Shown here: positions 1 through 6,724 of the stretch, one piece after another
Layout: every line of letters starts with the position of its first letter
Numbering within the stretch: the stretch's first letter is position 1
Assembly: GCA_028722305.1 (NCBI GenBank)
Contig: JAQYHB010000022.1
Coordinates: 1 to 64,000 of the forward strand
Direction of reading: 5' to 3'
DNA length: 64,000 nt
Source: Spirochaetales bacterium
Lineage (GTDB): Bacteria > Spirochaetota > Spirochaetia > Sphaerochaetales > Sphaerochaetaceae
Position numbers and translations under genes: made by a program
Notes under the pieces: model-generated
What the model was told of the DNA's origin: nothing
Seen by the model: the letters and a program-made list of their open reading frames with translations, nothing else
Database searches by the model: none

Positions 1-198
1 CCTCCGCAATCGGCCTTCCGCCCCCGATTATCGCCGATTCCCCCCATTCCGTACAGGGAGAAGATCCCTTCAGGGGTCGCGTTTACCCTCCACTGTTGCT
101 CTTGCCGTTGCACTGTCGCACTTACTCGTTCAATCAACGAATATCTGAACATACCTGAAATATTCCCCAAAAAACACACCAGGAAGACCCTTTCCCAT

Positions 199-227
199 TT
201 GACACAAAATATCCATTATGCTAAGGT
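199..227 (+). promoter_or_regulatory. Promoter of tRNA-Pro
   Basis: A consensus -35 TTGACA (199-204) is followed after 17 nt by TAAGGT (222-227), 15 bp before the tRNA. The same -10 sequence occurs in the likely lacI promoter at 47253. The 198 bases to the left hold no gene I recognise. Confidence 0.6.
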
Positions 228-242
228 ACTCAATCGTTACGA

Positions 243-316
243 CGGGCTGTAGCGCAGGGGTTTAGCGTACAAGTCTGGGGGACTTGGGGTCGTCGGTTCG
301 ATTCCGACCAGCCCGA
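243..316 (+). tRNA. tRNA-Pro (anticodon GGG)
   Basis: The cloverleaf folds fully: acceptor arms CGGGCTG/CAGCCCG, a D arm closed by GCGC/GCGT, anticodon stem CAAGT/ACTTG enclosing the loop CTGGGGG (anticodon GGG), and T stem GTCGG/CCGAC with loop TTCGATT. The discriminator base is A316 and no CCA is encoded. The gene is the integration target of the prophage. The 3' part (from 297) was supplied by the phage and regenerates an intact tRNA, while the displaced original 3' end lies at 24713-24732. Confidence 0.95.
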
Positions 317-414
317 ATACCGTATCTCTTGGCATACTGACAAGTTATCAGAGAGTCGGTGATGGTGGTGGCATCAGTTTTGGCATCAATTACCATCACT
401 GGCCCTTGTGCCAG
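297..414. repeat. attL, 118-bp direct repeat (left copy)
   Basis: This copy is identical to 24713-24830. The first 20 bp are the tRNA-Pro 3' end and the rest is the non-coding leader in front of the integrase. Similarity continues past 414 with one indel and one substitution to about 436, which is inside the integrase coding start. The copy also holds an inverted repeat GTGATGGT (359-366) / ACCATCAC (392-399). Confidence 0.92.
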
Positions 415-422
415 GAGAAACC

Positions 423-1532
423 ATGAGGCATCACGATCCGTTCACTATCATCAAGCGTGGGAAGGTCTATTACTACTATTGCTATGATTCTTATGGGGTG
501 CGGAGGCGGTTCTCTACCGGACAGACCAATCGTATCAAAGCTATCAAGATCTGTATGCAACTGGCAGACTCGGACAAGCTCATGCAAGAGTCAGCCAAGG
601 CATCGTCCTTGACGTTTGCCGATTATGCTAAAGGCTGGTGGACAACGGAATGTCGGTATGTGCGCGAGCAGTCACTGCTTGGCAGAAACCTCACATCGGG
701 CTACTGCCGCCGGTGCCGGTTCGTCCTGGACAAGTGGCTGCTCCCCTACTGGGGCAGGCGCTACCTGCACACCATCACATCCATACAGGTCGAGACATGG
801 CTCATCTGGCTCTCCGGGACAAAGGAGATGGCACCGAAGTCGGCGAACAATCTCAAGGGGATCCTGTCGGTGATGCTCGGCCAGGCGCAGCACGAAGGCC
901 TGATCACCAGTAATCCCTGCGCCGCGTCCCGCAACCTGTCAGGCAAGGTGAAAGAACGCGGAATCCTCACCATTGAGGAGGCGCGACAGTTGTTCTCGTC
1001 CCTGGACTACTGGAGAGGAAACCGGATTGCCATGGCTGCGAATCTCCTGGCGGCATGCACCGGGATGCGCAACCGTGAGGTCGCTGCACTCCAGCCGGAG
1101 GACCTGAGGGATGGATGGATCCATGTGCATAGCCAGTACGACAAGTTCGGGCTCCGGCCCACGAAGACGAAGGACGAGAGGAACCTTCCCCTTCCCCTCG
1201 AGGTCATGAACATCCTGCGCCAGCTGGCAGCTGTCGGTGGCGGCAAGTGGATCTTCACATATGACGGAGTGTTGCCAGCGACGCAGACATCATTCGTCCG
1301 CAACCTCCATTGGGCCTGCGAGCGGATCGGGGTCGACTGGAAGGAGCGCAACATCTGCTTCCACAGCTGGAGGCACTTCCTGAACTCGCTCCTGATCAAC
1401 AACAATATCTCGACGGAGATGACGCAGCACATGACCGGCCACACGACCATGGCGATGACTGAGAACTATCTGCACTTCGACCCGTCCAAGTACTCGCCGA
1501 TCGTTGAGCTGACCAGGAAGATTGTGGAGTGA
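423..1532 (+). CDS. int: Phage tyrosine recombinase (integrase)
   Basis: This is a site-specific recombinase of the phage integrase family, expected to catalyse insertion and excision at tRNA-Pro. The 369-aa protein has an N-terminal arm-binding/SAM-like part and a C-terminal catalytic domain. Visible catalytic residues are Arg in CTGMRNRE (about residue 216), Lys in KTKDERN, His-x-x-Arg in HSWRH (314-317), His in GHTT (340) and nucleophile Tyr in TENYLHF (349). I chose ATG 423 because AGGAGA at 413-418 lies 4-5 nt upstream; an in-frame GTG at 408 has no ribosome site. It starts right after attL, the usual position. No other recombinase is visible in the window, so it is also the only local candidate for driving the fibre inversions at 6053-7472. 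Confidence 0.93.
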   Translation: MRHHDPFTIIKRGKVYYYYCYDSYGVRRRFSTGQTNRIKAIKICMQLADSDKLMQESAKASSLTFADYAKGWWTTECRYVREQSLLGRNLTSGYCRRCRFVLDKWLLPYWGRRYLHTITSIQVETWLIWLSGTKEMAPKSANNLKGILSVMLGQAQHEGLITSNPCAASRNLSGKVKERGILTIEEARQLFSSLDYWRGNRIAMAANLLAACTGMRNREVAALQPEDLRDGWIHVHSQYDKFGLRPTKTKDERNLPLPLEVMNILRQLAAVGGGKWIFTYDGVLPATQTSFVRNLHWACERIGVDWKERNICFHSWRHFLNSLLINNNISTEMTQHMTGHTTMAMTENYLHFDPSKYSPIVELTRKIVE

Positions 1533-1563
1533 CCACATGATATAAACAAGTAAGGAGGATAAG

Positions 1564-1971
1564 ATGAGAAAACTTTTTTTGCTGTTGGTATTGGTTCCGG
1601 TGCTCTTGTCAGGGTGCGACATGGGGGATGAGGGAGGCTCCGATGACCCGGACATGTCCGTACTCACTCATGGAACATGGTCATCCTATGAATGGGATGA
1701 CGCGTATGATGATTCCGATTACAACAAGACAACCTACACGGAGATCGATATCTATGTCAGGTTCAGCAGCCAGGGCACATTGGAGACCCAGACTTATTAC
1801 TTCAAAGAAGGATGGAAAGAGCCTGCGATTTCCAGGCCGTCTGGAGACTGGAAGCATGTCCCATACTCGTTCAGTGGCAATGAGGTGATGAGCACCGCGT
1901 TCGACCGCTGCGTGTATGAGGATGGAGTGCTGACAATCCGACAGAGCGGGGTCGAGTTCAAATGTCGGTAG
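1564..1971 (+). CDS. Small prophage lipoprotein
   Basis: The gene encodes a 135-aa protein of unknown function, preceded by a strong AGGAGG ribosome site (1553-1558) and ATG. The N-terminus is a lipoprotein signal (MRKL, hydrophobic stretch, LLSGC) with lipidation expected at Cys18. The mature part is acidic at first (DMGDEGGSDDPD) and then rich in aromatic residues and Thr, as in small beta-sheet lipoproteins. It lies just downstream of the integrase on the lysogeny-side strand, away from the late operon, which is a typical position for a cargo gene expressed in the lysogen. A surface or superinfection-exclusion role is only a guess. It ends convergently 3 bp from the next gene. Confidence 0.75.
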   Translation: MRKLFLLLVLVPVLLSGCDMGDEGGSDDPDMSVLTHGTWSSYEWDDAYDDSDYNKTTYTEIDIYVRFSSQGTLETQTYYFKEGWKEPAISRPSGDWKHVPYSFSGNEVMSTAFDRCVYEDGVLTIRQSGVEFKCR

Positions 1972-1974
1972 AAG

Positions 1975-2607
1975 TCAGAATGTCCACATCACTCCGACAG
2001 AGACCGACGTGTTTCCGTCCAGGTCGATACCGGCCCCGCCGAGCACCTGCAGGTTGCCCCTGCCGACACCAAGCACCCCGGTGATGCCCGGGGTGAAGTC
2101 ATCGAATGGAACCGGATGGCTGACCATTCCTCCGACAGAGAGGTGCCAGCGGCGTTTGAGAGCCTGTTCCCAGGTCGCCACCTGCGCCAGAGCCTCGTCC
2201 CGCTCTGTCTCAGCGTCTTGCCTGTCTTGCTGGCTCTGCGCCACCTGCTCCGCCATCTCGTCAATCTCGTGACCCTTTCCGTCCAGCTGCGAGAGTAGCT
2301 CGTCTCTGGTCTGTCCTGCGTTGTCGAGCTCATTCTGCAGCTGCGTGATCGTCGCGTCTGACTGCGCGAGTTCGCGCTGGAGTTGCGTCATCTGGGACTT
2401 GTACTCTGCCGCTTCCCTTTTCGCCTTGCTTGCCTCTTCGGCGTACTCCTGCCTCCGCTCGATTGAGCTTATGGCTGCATCGACAACCTCCGGATTGCTC
2501 GTCACGTAGTGCAGCGCCCAGATCGTCACACACAGGCATGTGACAACAACCGCGATCTGGATCGCGAGGCGGAAGCCTTTGGTGCTATCGTCTCTCTGCG
2601 GTCTCAT
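1975..2607 (-). CDS. Membrane-anchored coiled-coil protein with C-terminal beta domain (spanin-like?)
   Basis: The 210-aa protein has an N-terminal transmembrane helix (AIQIAVVVTCLCVTIWAL), a long charged coiled coil of about 100 residues (QLQRELAQSDATITQLQNEL and onward), and a roughly 65-residue C-terminal domain of alternating hydrophobic residues ending in VGVMWTF. That domain resembles the C-terminus of the protein encoded at 2848-3450 (both have a W-H-L start, a Gly-rich middle and a terminal Phe). Inner-membrane anchor, periplasmic coiled coil and outer-membrane-like beta strands are what a lysis spanin would need, but no family is recognised. ATG 2607 is preferred over GTG 2643 because a 39-aa gene ends between them. 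Confidence 0.6.
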   Translation of the reverse strand: MRPQRDDSTKGFRLAIQIAVVVTCLCVTIWALHYVTSNPEVVDAAISSIERRQEYAEEASKAKREAAEYKSQMTQLQRELAQSDATITQLQNELDNAGQTRDELLSQLDGKGHEIDEMAEQVAQSQQDRQDAETERDEALAQVATWEQALKRRWHLSVGGMVSHPVPFDDFTPGITGVLGVGRGNLQVLGGAGIDLDGNTSVSVGVMWTF

Positions 2608-2621
2608 GTCGTCGTAGTCAA

Positions 2622-2741
2622 TCACAGGACAGACCCAATCCACTCGCCTATGCGGGTGGCGAGAGCAATCATGTCGTCACCATCCGTAAGCACGTTCAAC
2701 AGGAAGGACAGCAGGAGATAGAACAGTTTCTTCCGGTTCAT
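2622..2741 (-). CDS. 39-aa membrane peptide
   Basis: A short gene with a good ribosome site (GGAG, 6-7 nt before ATG 2741). The product begins MNRKKLFYLLLSFLLNVL, one hydrophobic helix after a basic start, followed by a short amphipathic tail ending in IGEWIGSVL. It lies between two envelope-type proteins in the leftward prophage operon and stops 14 nt before the next start. The size and position fit a holin-like or lysis-accessory peptide, but this is inference from topology alone. Confidence 0.5.
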   Translation of the reverse strand: MNRKKLFYLLLSFLLNVLTDGDDMIALATRIGEWIGSVL

Positions 2742-2847
2742 CGTCACTCCAAAGAAAGGCGGCAGGGTGCACAGTCCCCACCGCCAGGCTTACGCCTATC
2801 CACCATCAAAGGAGGTATCACACCGCCGCCTGTGCGCGGCAAAACTG

Positions 2848-3450
2848 CTAGAACTCGTATACGATTCCGACCTGGTAGTTGAACCGGTCCTTCTCGAAGT
2901 CCTTGTCCAGAGGGATGTAGCCGACGCCACCGAGCATGAGGAATGATCCTTTGCGCGCGGTCAGATACGCTGTAGCCCCGAAATCCATGTCCATGTTCGC
3001 CATCGCACCGAAGCCAAGCCCGAGATGCCAGCGGCCGATTTCCCTGTCCTGCCTCGCGATCTCGGCCGCCATGCGGTCGTTGTCTGCGGTGAGGAGCCCG
3101 ATGGTGTTGTCGGCGTAGGCGAGCGCCTGGTCGACGGCCTTGAGGTCGTCAGTCTTGACCTTGACCGTCGCCCTGCTGGTATCGGCCAATCCGCTCACGA
3201 GCGTCTTGGATTCCTCCACGGGTGATGTCTGCGTTGGCGCGTACTGCTCTTGAGAGGCTGTCCCGGCCACTGGTACGGCCGGAGCGGATTCCAAGGCCTG
3301 CTCCGATACGGGTACGGCCTTCGTCTCCTTCGGAAAGAGAGGATTCGACCAGGCTGCGAGCGGCAGCGATGCCGCCAGCAACAAGAGCGCGAGCGACACG
3401 ACGATTCTTCCAGCAAAACCGTAAGAGAGCCCAAAAGATCTTCCACACAT
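2848..3450 (-). CDS. Exported protein with C-terminal beta domain
   Basis: The 200-aa product starts with a basic segment and a clear signal sequence (IVVSLALLLLAASLPLAAWS), followed by a Pro/Thr/Glu-rich linker, a helical section (VDQALAYADNTIGLLTADNDRMAAEIARQDREI), and a C-terminal domain of beta-strand-like repeats ending NYQVGIVYEF. A terminal aromatic residue and alternating pattern are typical of outer-membrane strands. The last 60 residues resemble those of the 1975-2607 product. AAGGAG lies 7-8 nt before the ATG, and its A is shared with the TAA of the upstream gene (TAATG), so translation is coupled. It may act with that protein across the envelope; no family is recognised. Confidence 0.65.
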   Translation of the reverse strand: MCGRSFGLSYGFAGRIVVSLALLLLAASLPLAAWSNPLFPKETKAVPVSEQALESAPAVPVAGTASQEQYAPTQTSPVEESKTLVSGLADTSRATVKVKTDDLKAVDQALAYADNTIGLLTADNDRMAAEIARQDREIGRWHLGLGFGAMANMDMDFGATAYLTARKGSFLMLGGVGYIPLDKDFEKDRFNYQVGIVYEF

Positions 3451-4223
3451 TATTTAATCTCCTTGTTAAGTCCATTTTCTGCAAGCTGCTTGTCGGCAAG
3501 CGTAGCGACATATTTGCCTGCCATATCAATCTCCATGCGAAGCATCTCGACAGCGCTCAGTGCCTCCTGGCTCCTTGCCAAAACAGCCCTAATGCGCGCA
3601 AGCACCAGGGCAACCCTGAGCTCGGCAAGACTGCGGAGCTGATCGTCAAGCGGCTTGTCAAGGCAAGGGCCTTCATTGTAAGTGTCAGCCACATAGCGAA
3701 ACCTCACCACCTTTGAGAACAGTCTCTGCAACTTCTCCTTTGTCCTTGCCCTTTCAATTCTTGCCGCATAGCGCTGTGCCTCGTACTCCACCAAGGCCTT
3801 CGGGTTCGACTCCAGCACCGCATGGGTGTACGGGTAGTAGAACCACAGCGTCCCGGCCACAGCCCCAATTGCAAGCAGCGCGACTCCAGCAAAGAAGAAC
3901 ACCGGACTATCCGGGGTGTTGACCATCATCGCCCAGCCGACGGTGGCAGCATAATAGAACACGAGCCCGACGTACTCCTGCCAAATGCACAAGTCCCTGG
4001 CATTGTTCCATTTGCAGGACCAGTCGTCGCCAATCATCCAACAAGCGCCTACCGCCAAGGCATTGTATGTAGCCTTCAGCAGGAAGCGGGTGTCAAGATG
4101 GAATCCGTTGCCGATCCACACCGCAAGCAGATAAAGGGCACTGCCCAACAGAGCCGTCTCCATCACTTCGAAAGTTGACGCCTTGAATGATGTGACGGAT
4201 TTCTTTTTGGTCTTATCAGACAT
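3450..4223 (-). CDS. Four-helix membrane protein, phage, unknown function
   Basis: The 257-aa product has about four transmembrane helices in its first 150 residues (around TALLGSALYLLAVWIG, FLLKATYNALAVGACWMIG, LVFYYAATVGWAMM, FFFAGVALLAIGAVAGTLWF) and a long charged cytoplasmic tail. The start at 4223 is fixed by AGGAGG 7 nt upstream; a longer reading frame extends further but runs antisense-free through the next gene and is not needed. It sits in the late operon between a transcription-factor-like gene and two exported proteins. No homologous family is recognised. Confidence 0.6.
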   Translation of the reverse strand: MSDKTKKKSVTSFKASTFEVMETALLGSALYLLAVWIGNGFHLDTRFLLKATYNALAVGACWMIGDDWSCKWNNARDLCIWQEYVGLVFYYAATVGWAMMVNTPDSPVFFFAGVALLAIGAVAGTLWFYYPYTHAVLESNPKALVEYEAQRYAARIERARTKEKLQRLFSKVVRFRYVADTYNEGPCLDKPLDDQLRSLAELRVALVLARIRAVLARSQEALSAVEMLRMEIDMAGKYVATLADKQLAENGLNKEIK

Positions 4224-4281
4224 CTTCGTCCTCCTGCCATCATCATCACGAAGATTGCAGGACGAATCTTTCACATTTGTT

Positions 4282-4539
4282 TCATCGGATCGGAGAGTCG
4301 AAGTACCGCTGGATCTTCGCCGTGATCTCCATCGATTCCTTGCACGCGACGGAGTACGACACGTCAAGCTCGGCTGCGATGTCGTAGAGTTTCCAGCCAC
4401 GAAGCACACGCAAATCATAGATCTCGCGCTGCCTGTCGGTAAGGCCGAGTGCATCACGTACCGCCACTTTCGTCCGGTAGTCGTCGTGATGCATCAGTTC
4501 TGTCGCCCTCTTGGCTGTCCTTCCCTTCTTTTTGTGCAC
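4282..4539 (-). CDS. Sigma-70 region 4-like HTH protein (possible late regulator)
   Basis: The 85-aa product carries a helix-turn-helix of the sigma-70 region 4 / ArpU type: ALGLTDRQREIYDLRVLRGWKLYDIAAELDVSYS, where LTDRQREIYDLR is the typical lead-in and YDIAAELDVSYS the recognition helix pair. GTG 4539 was chosen because GGAGGGG lies 6-8 nt upstream; an alternative TTG at 4566 lacks one. Proteins of this type often switch on phage late genes, and its location in front of the leftward late segment fits that. Confidence 0.65.
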   Translation of the reverse strand: MHKKKGRTAKRATELMHHDDYRTKVAVRDALGLTDRQREIYDLRVLRGWKLYDIAAELDVSYSVACKESMEITAKIQRYFDSPIR

Positions 4540-4582
4540 GGCATCCCCTCCCCTACTATACCACAAGGCTAAATCTGGTAGG

Positions 4583-4666
4583 GTGTACCTCTACACGCAA
4601 CTAATGGAATCCAGGGTGTGCGCCACGGCATTTTTGTTTGACAATAAGTTTCATTTATGATACATT
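4583..4666 (+). promoter_or_regulatory. Promoter of the higBA pair with upstream inverted repeat
   Basis: A perfect -35 TTGACA (4638-4643), a 17-nt spacer and TACATT (4661-4666) lie only 6 nt before the ATG of the toxin gene, so the transcript should be leaderless. An inverted repeat GTGTA-N4-TACAC (4583-4596) lies about 40 bp upstream and could be an operator, although autoregulating antitoxins usually bind closer to the promoter. Confidence 0.65.
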
Positions 4667-4672
4667 CAAGGT

Positions 4673-4942
4673 ATGTACAAGGTGTTCTGGAAGAGGAAGG
4701 TAGACAAAGAAATCCTCAAGATGCCAAAAGCAGAACAAAAGCTTTTCATTATGCTTGTGGATGAAATCCGGGAATCCGGCCCGATTCGGACGGACTGGAG
4801 GAACTTCAGCAAGCTCACGAACACCAAGGACACCTATCATTGCCATCTTTCCTATCACTGGATAGCGGTATGGCGGTGGAACGGGATCTCTTTCGAAGTG
4901 GAGGTAACATATGCAGGTAGTAGAGAGAAATCACCATATTGA
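4673..4942 (+). CDS. higB: RelE/HigB-type toxin
   Basis: The 89-aa product has the size and pattern of the RelE/ParE superfamily of mRNA-cleaving or gyrase toxins: a basic N-terminus (MYKVFWKRKVDKEILKMP), a helical pair, then a beta segment with a DTYHCHLSYHWIAVWRW core resembling the phage-derived Gp49/HigB group. It precedes its antitoxin, the reverse of most TA operons but the rule in HigBA, and overlaps it by 32 nt. The -10 element is 6 nt from the start codon, and no ribosome site fits. It may stabilise the prophage or act as anti-phage cargo. Confidence 0.8.
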   Translation: MYKVFWKRKVDKEILKMPKAEQKLFIMLVDEIRESGPIRTDWRNFSKLTNTKDTYHCHLSYHWIAVWRWNGISFEVEVTYAGSREKSPY

Positions 4943-5270
4943 CATCACGGTGACCTCGGGAGCCGAGGTGCTCCTTCCGTATCTCCGCAAGCAGTGGCCG
5001 GATCTGAAGGTCGTTGACGATGACGAACTCATCGAGGCCACCGAATCCGAAGTCTACAGGCAGATCAAAGCAAAGATGACGAACACCCCGGACGAGAAGC
5101 TGCATCTCAACAGGCTCCGCACCGGCATGACCCAGGCACAGCTCGCACAGAAATGCGGAATCCGCAGGGAGAACATCAGCCTGATGGAGAGGGGCAAGCG
5201 CCCGATCGGGCTTGCCGCGGCCAAGAAGCTGGCATCGGCATTGGGAATGGACTATAAAGAGCTTGTCTGA
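4911..5270 (+). CDS. higA: XRE-family antitoxin
   Basis: The 119-aa product has an N-terminal extension of about 60 residues followed by a Cro/CI-type helix-turn-helix (LRTGMTQAQLAQKCGIRRENISLMERGKRPIG, then LAAAKKLASALGMDYKEL). It is expected to neutralise the upstream toxin and repress the shared promoter. GGAGG 6-8 nt before ATG 4911 lies inside the toxin gene, so the antitoxin has its own ribosome site while the toxin has none, which would favour antitoxin excess. A decayed copy of the last 37 bp of a similar gene is found at 24949-24985, outside the prophage. Confidence 0.8.
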   Translation: MQVVERNHHIDITVTSGAEVLLPYLRKQWPDLKVVDDDELIEATESEVYRQIKAKMTNTPDEKLHLNRLRTGMTQAQLAQKCGIRRENISLMERGKRPIGLAAAKKLASALGMDYKELV

Positions 5271-5274
5271 TTCC

Positions 5275-5322
5275 ATTTTTTTGATGGGCGCTTGAACGAT
5301 TGGATTCTGGCGCCCATCTTCT
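5275..5322. terminator. Bidirectional terminator between higA and tfa
   Basis: Stem GATGGGCGC (5283-5291) / GCGCCCATC (5310-5318). A T-run (5276-5282, read as A-run on the opposite strand) and TTCTTTATT after the stem give each convergent gene a terminator. Confidence 0.8.
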
Positions 5323-5799
5323 TTATTCCGACATTTCTGGCCACTCCACATCATCCGGGAATCCCGCTTGCTCTGGCACCTGCCTAAGCGCCTCTAGGTA
5401 CGCGAGTACTGCCTTGTACTGTGTCTCGGAGTCGGTCGGCGTGATGCCGAGGGCGAGCTGTGTCTGGTAGCGCTCGACGCGCCACATGATGTCGTCGATG
5501 AGTCCGTCCCGCTTTGCGCGTATTTCCTCTGCCTTCTGCTCGCTTGTGAGGCTTGCCCAGCGCTCCTCCTCGGTCGGGATGCGCGGAGTCTCTGGGACCG
5601 GGTCGGCGATGGTCTCCCATGCAGTTCCGGTCCAGTGGAGATGGTAGCCTTCTGGGCACTCCTGAGGCGCTACCTCGGTCATGTTGTCGTTGAGGCCGTC
5701 CCAGGTGCAGTGTCCAGCGTGGTCATAGATGCGGTTGGGGATGCTTTGGCTCCACAGATAGTTGCCGGTGTTCTTGTCATAAACATATACTGTTCTCAT
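5323..5799 (-). CDS. tfa: Tail fibre assembly protein (Tfa-like)
   Basis: The 158-aa product starts MRTVYVYDKNTGNYLWSQ, continues with the GYHLHWTGTAWE motif, and has a helical C-terminal half (KAEEIRAKRDGLIDDIMWRVERYQTQLALG followed by a D/E-rich end). This is the arrangement of phage Tfa / DUF4376-type chaperones, which help trimerise and attach fibre tips. It lies just beyond the invertible fibre cassettes, as tfa genes do next to the invertible fibres of Mu-like phages. A chaperone able to serve several tips would be needed by the switching system. Confidence 0.8.
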   Translation of the reverse strand: MRTVYVYDKNTGNYLWSQSIPNRIYDHAGHCTWDGLNDNMTEVAPQECPEGYHLHWTGTAWETIADPVPETPRIPTEEERWASLTSEQKAEEIRAKRDGLIDDIMWRVERYQTQLALGITPTDSETQYKAVLAYLEALRQVPEQAGFPDDVEWPEMSE

Positions 5800-6052
5800 G
5801 TCTTGATATTACCACGAATTGCTGGCTGAGTCAGCGAATGGCGAACTCTGATAAATCGCCATTTTTACAAGCAACAAGGTTAAATAAATGCAATTATGTG
5901 ATGTAAGACAATATAACATAATACTGCTTGTTGTATTTACAACATGAAAACGAAAGATTCCAGTACCAAAATCAGTCAAAAGCAAAAATTTTGAGTGGTT
6001 TATGCAAATAAATGGCGATTCATCTGATCATCATGAGCCTATACTGGCTGGG
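5800..6052. other. AT-rich non-coding segment beside the fibre cassettes
   Basis: No gene is seen. The octamer AATGGCGA occurs at 5837-5844 and 6011-6018, with an inverted copy TCGCCATT at 5856-5863; the first and the inverted copy form a stem followed by TTTTT. An 11-bp palindrome GCTGAGTCAGC lies at 5825-5835, and CAACAAG/CTTGTTG repeats lie in the centre. The segment may hold a tfa promoter or sites for a recombination enhancer. Confidence 0.4.
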
Positions 6053-6065
6053 TAAATAGGGATTT
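6053..6065 (+). repeat. Putative inversion site 1
   Basis: TAAATAGGGATTT in plus orientation opens cassette C. The codons read gta-aat-agg-gat-ttg (V-N-R-D-L). It is identical to the sites at 6364 and 7460. Confidence 0.75.
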
Positions 6066-6366
6066 GACAAACGCAACACTTGAGGCGGATGGCGGATGGA
6101 TCGATGTAGCGAACTCGAATAAAACGTATACTCCAACGAAGTGCGGATTGCTAGCAGTCTACGGCTCGGCGGCAGGTAGATCTTCTGCTATCAAAATCGT
6201 AGTAAACGGTACAATAATGACTTTCGCAAACAATCTTGGCAATGCTGGTTTGTACATGTATGTCAATTCTTTTGTCCCAGCTGGAGCAGTTGCATCATGG
6301 CGCTTCGATGGGGATGGTATCAACAACGCATCCGTTCTATTTCTGCCGTTGAGTGTCAAGATTTAA
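6053..6366 (+). CDS. Silent fibre-tip cassette C (promoterless 3' gene end)
   Basis: The reading frame is open through the repeat and encodes about 104 residues (NRDLTNATLEADGGWIDVAN and onward, ending VLFLPLSVKI). It has no ribosome site; the only starts are TTG or none. The product is a receptor-binding-type tip domain and is related to cassette D: both share Y-T-x-x-x-C-G, an SF-P-A segment and an LPL-K-I ending. Its frame at the repeat matches that of the fibre gene exactly, so inversion between this site and the one at 7460 would give an uninterrupted fibre with this end. Its stop TAA (6364-6366) overlaps the next repeat. Confidence 0.75.
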
Positions 6367-6376
6367 ATAGGGATTT
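6364..6376 (+). repeat. Putative inversion site 2
   Basis: TAAATAGGGATTT in plus orientation opens cassette D. Codons tta-aat-agg-gat-ttc (L-N-R-D-F). Confidence 0.75.
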
Positions 6377-6704
6377 CTTTAATCTTTCAATCGAAGTAGA
6401 TGGGAATTGGGTCTCCATCCCTGAAGTCGATGATAGTCAAGGAATACGCAGTTATACCACGGAAGAATGTGGATTCCTTTATTTCCAGGCATCGATGACG
6501 GGATATAGCTTCATCGATATCGAGATAAATGATGTACAAGTTGCTTGGGACTATTGTCGCTCAGTGTTTGGCAAAGGATCTTTTGATAGTCGTATAGCTT
6601 CTTTTATTCCCGCAAAGACTAAAGTGACCGCCAGATGGGGTGGACAGAATGTTTTCAATAGGATTGTTAGATTTCTTCCCCTAAAAATAAAAGTACAAAA
6701 ATGA
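6364..6704 (+). CDS. Silent fibre-tip cassette D (promoterless 3' gene end)
   Basis: An open frame from the repeat encodes about 113 residues (NRDFFNLSIEVDGNWVSIP and onward, ending FLPLKIKVQK). The sequence is a diverged relative of cassette C, with the same order of YTTEECG, a beta-rich centre, SFIPAKTKVTARW and the LPLKIK end. It lacks a start and ribosome site. An apparent ATG upstream (6297) lies inside cassette C in another frame and is not a credible start. It would be expressed only after inversion joins it to the fibre gene. Confidence 0.75.
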
Positions 6705-6724
6705 TCTCAAAAGACCATCAAGGT

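Noticed and set aside
6297-6363. ATG 6297 as the start of the cassette D gene
   Set aside because: It lies within cassette C in another frame, has no ribosome site, and cassette homology begins at the repeat.
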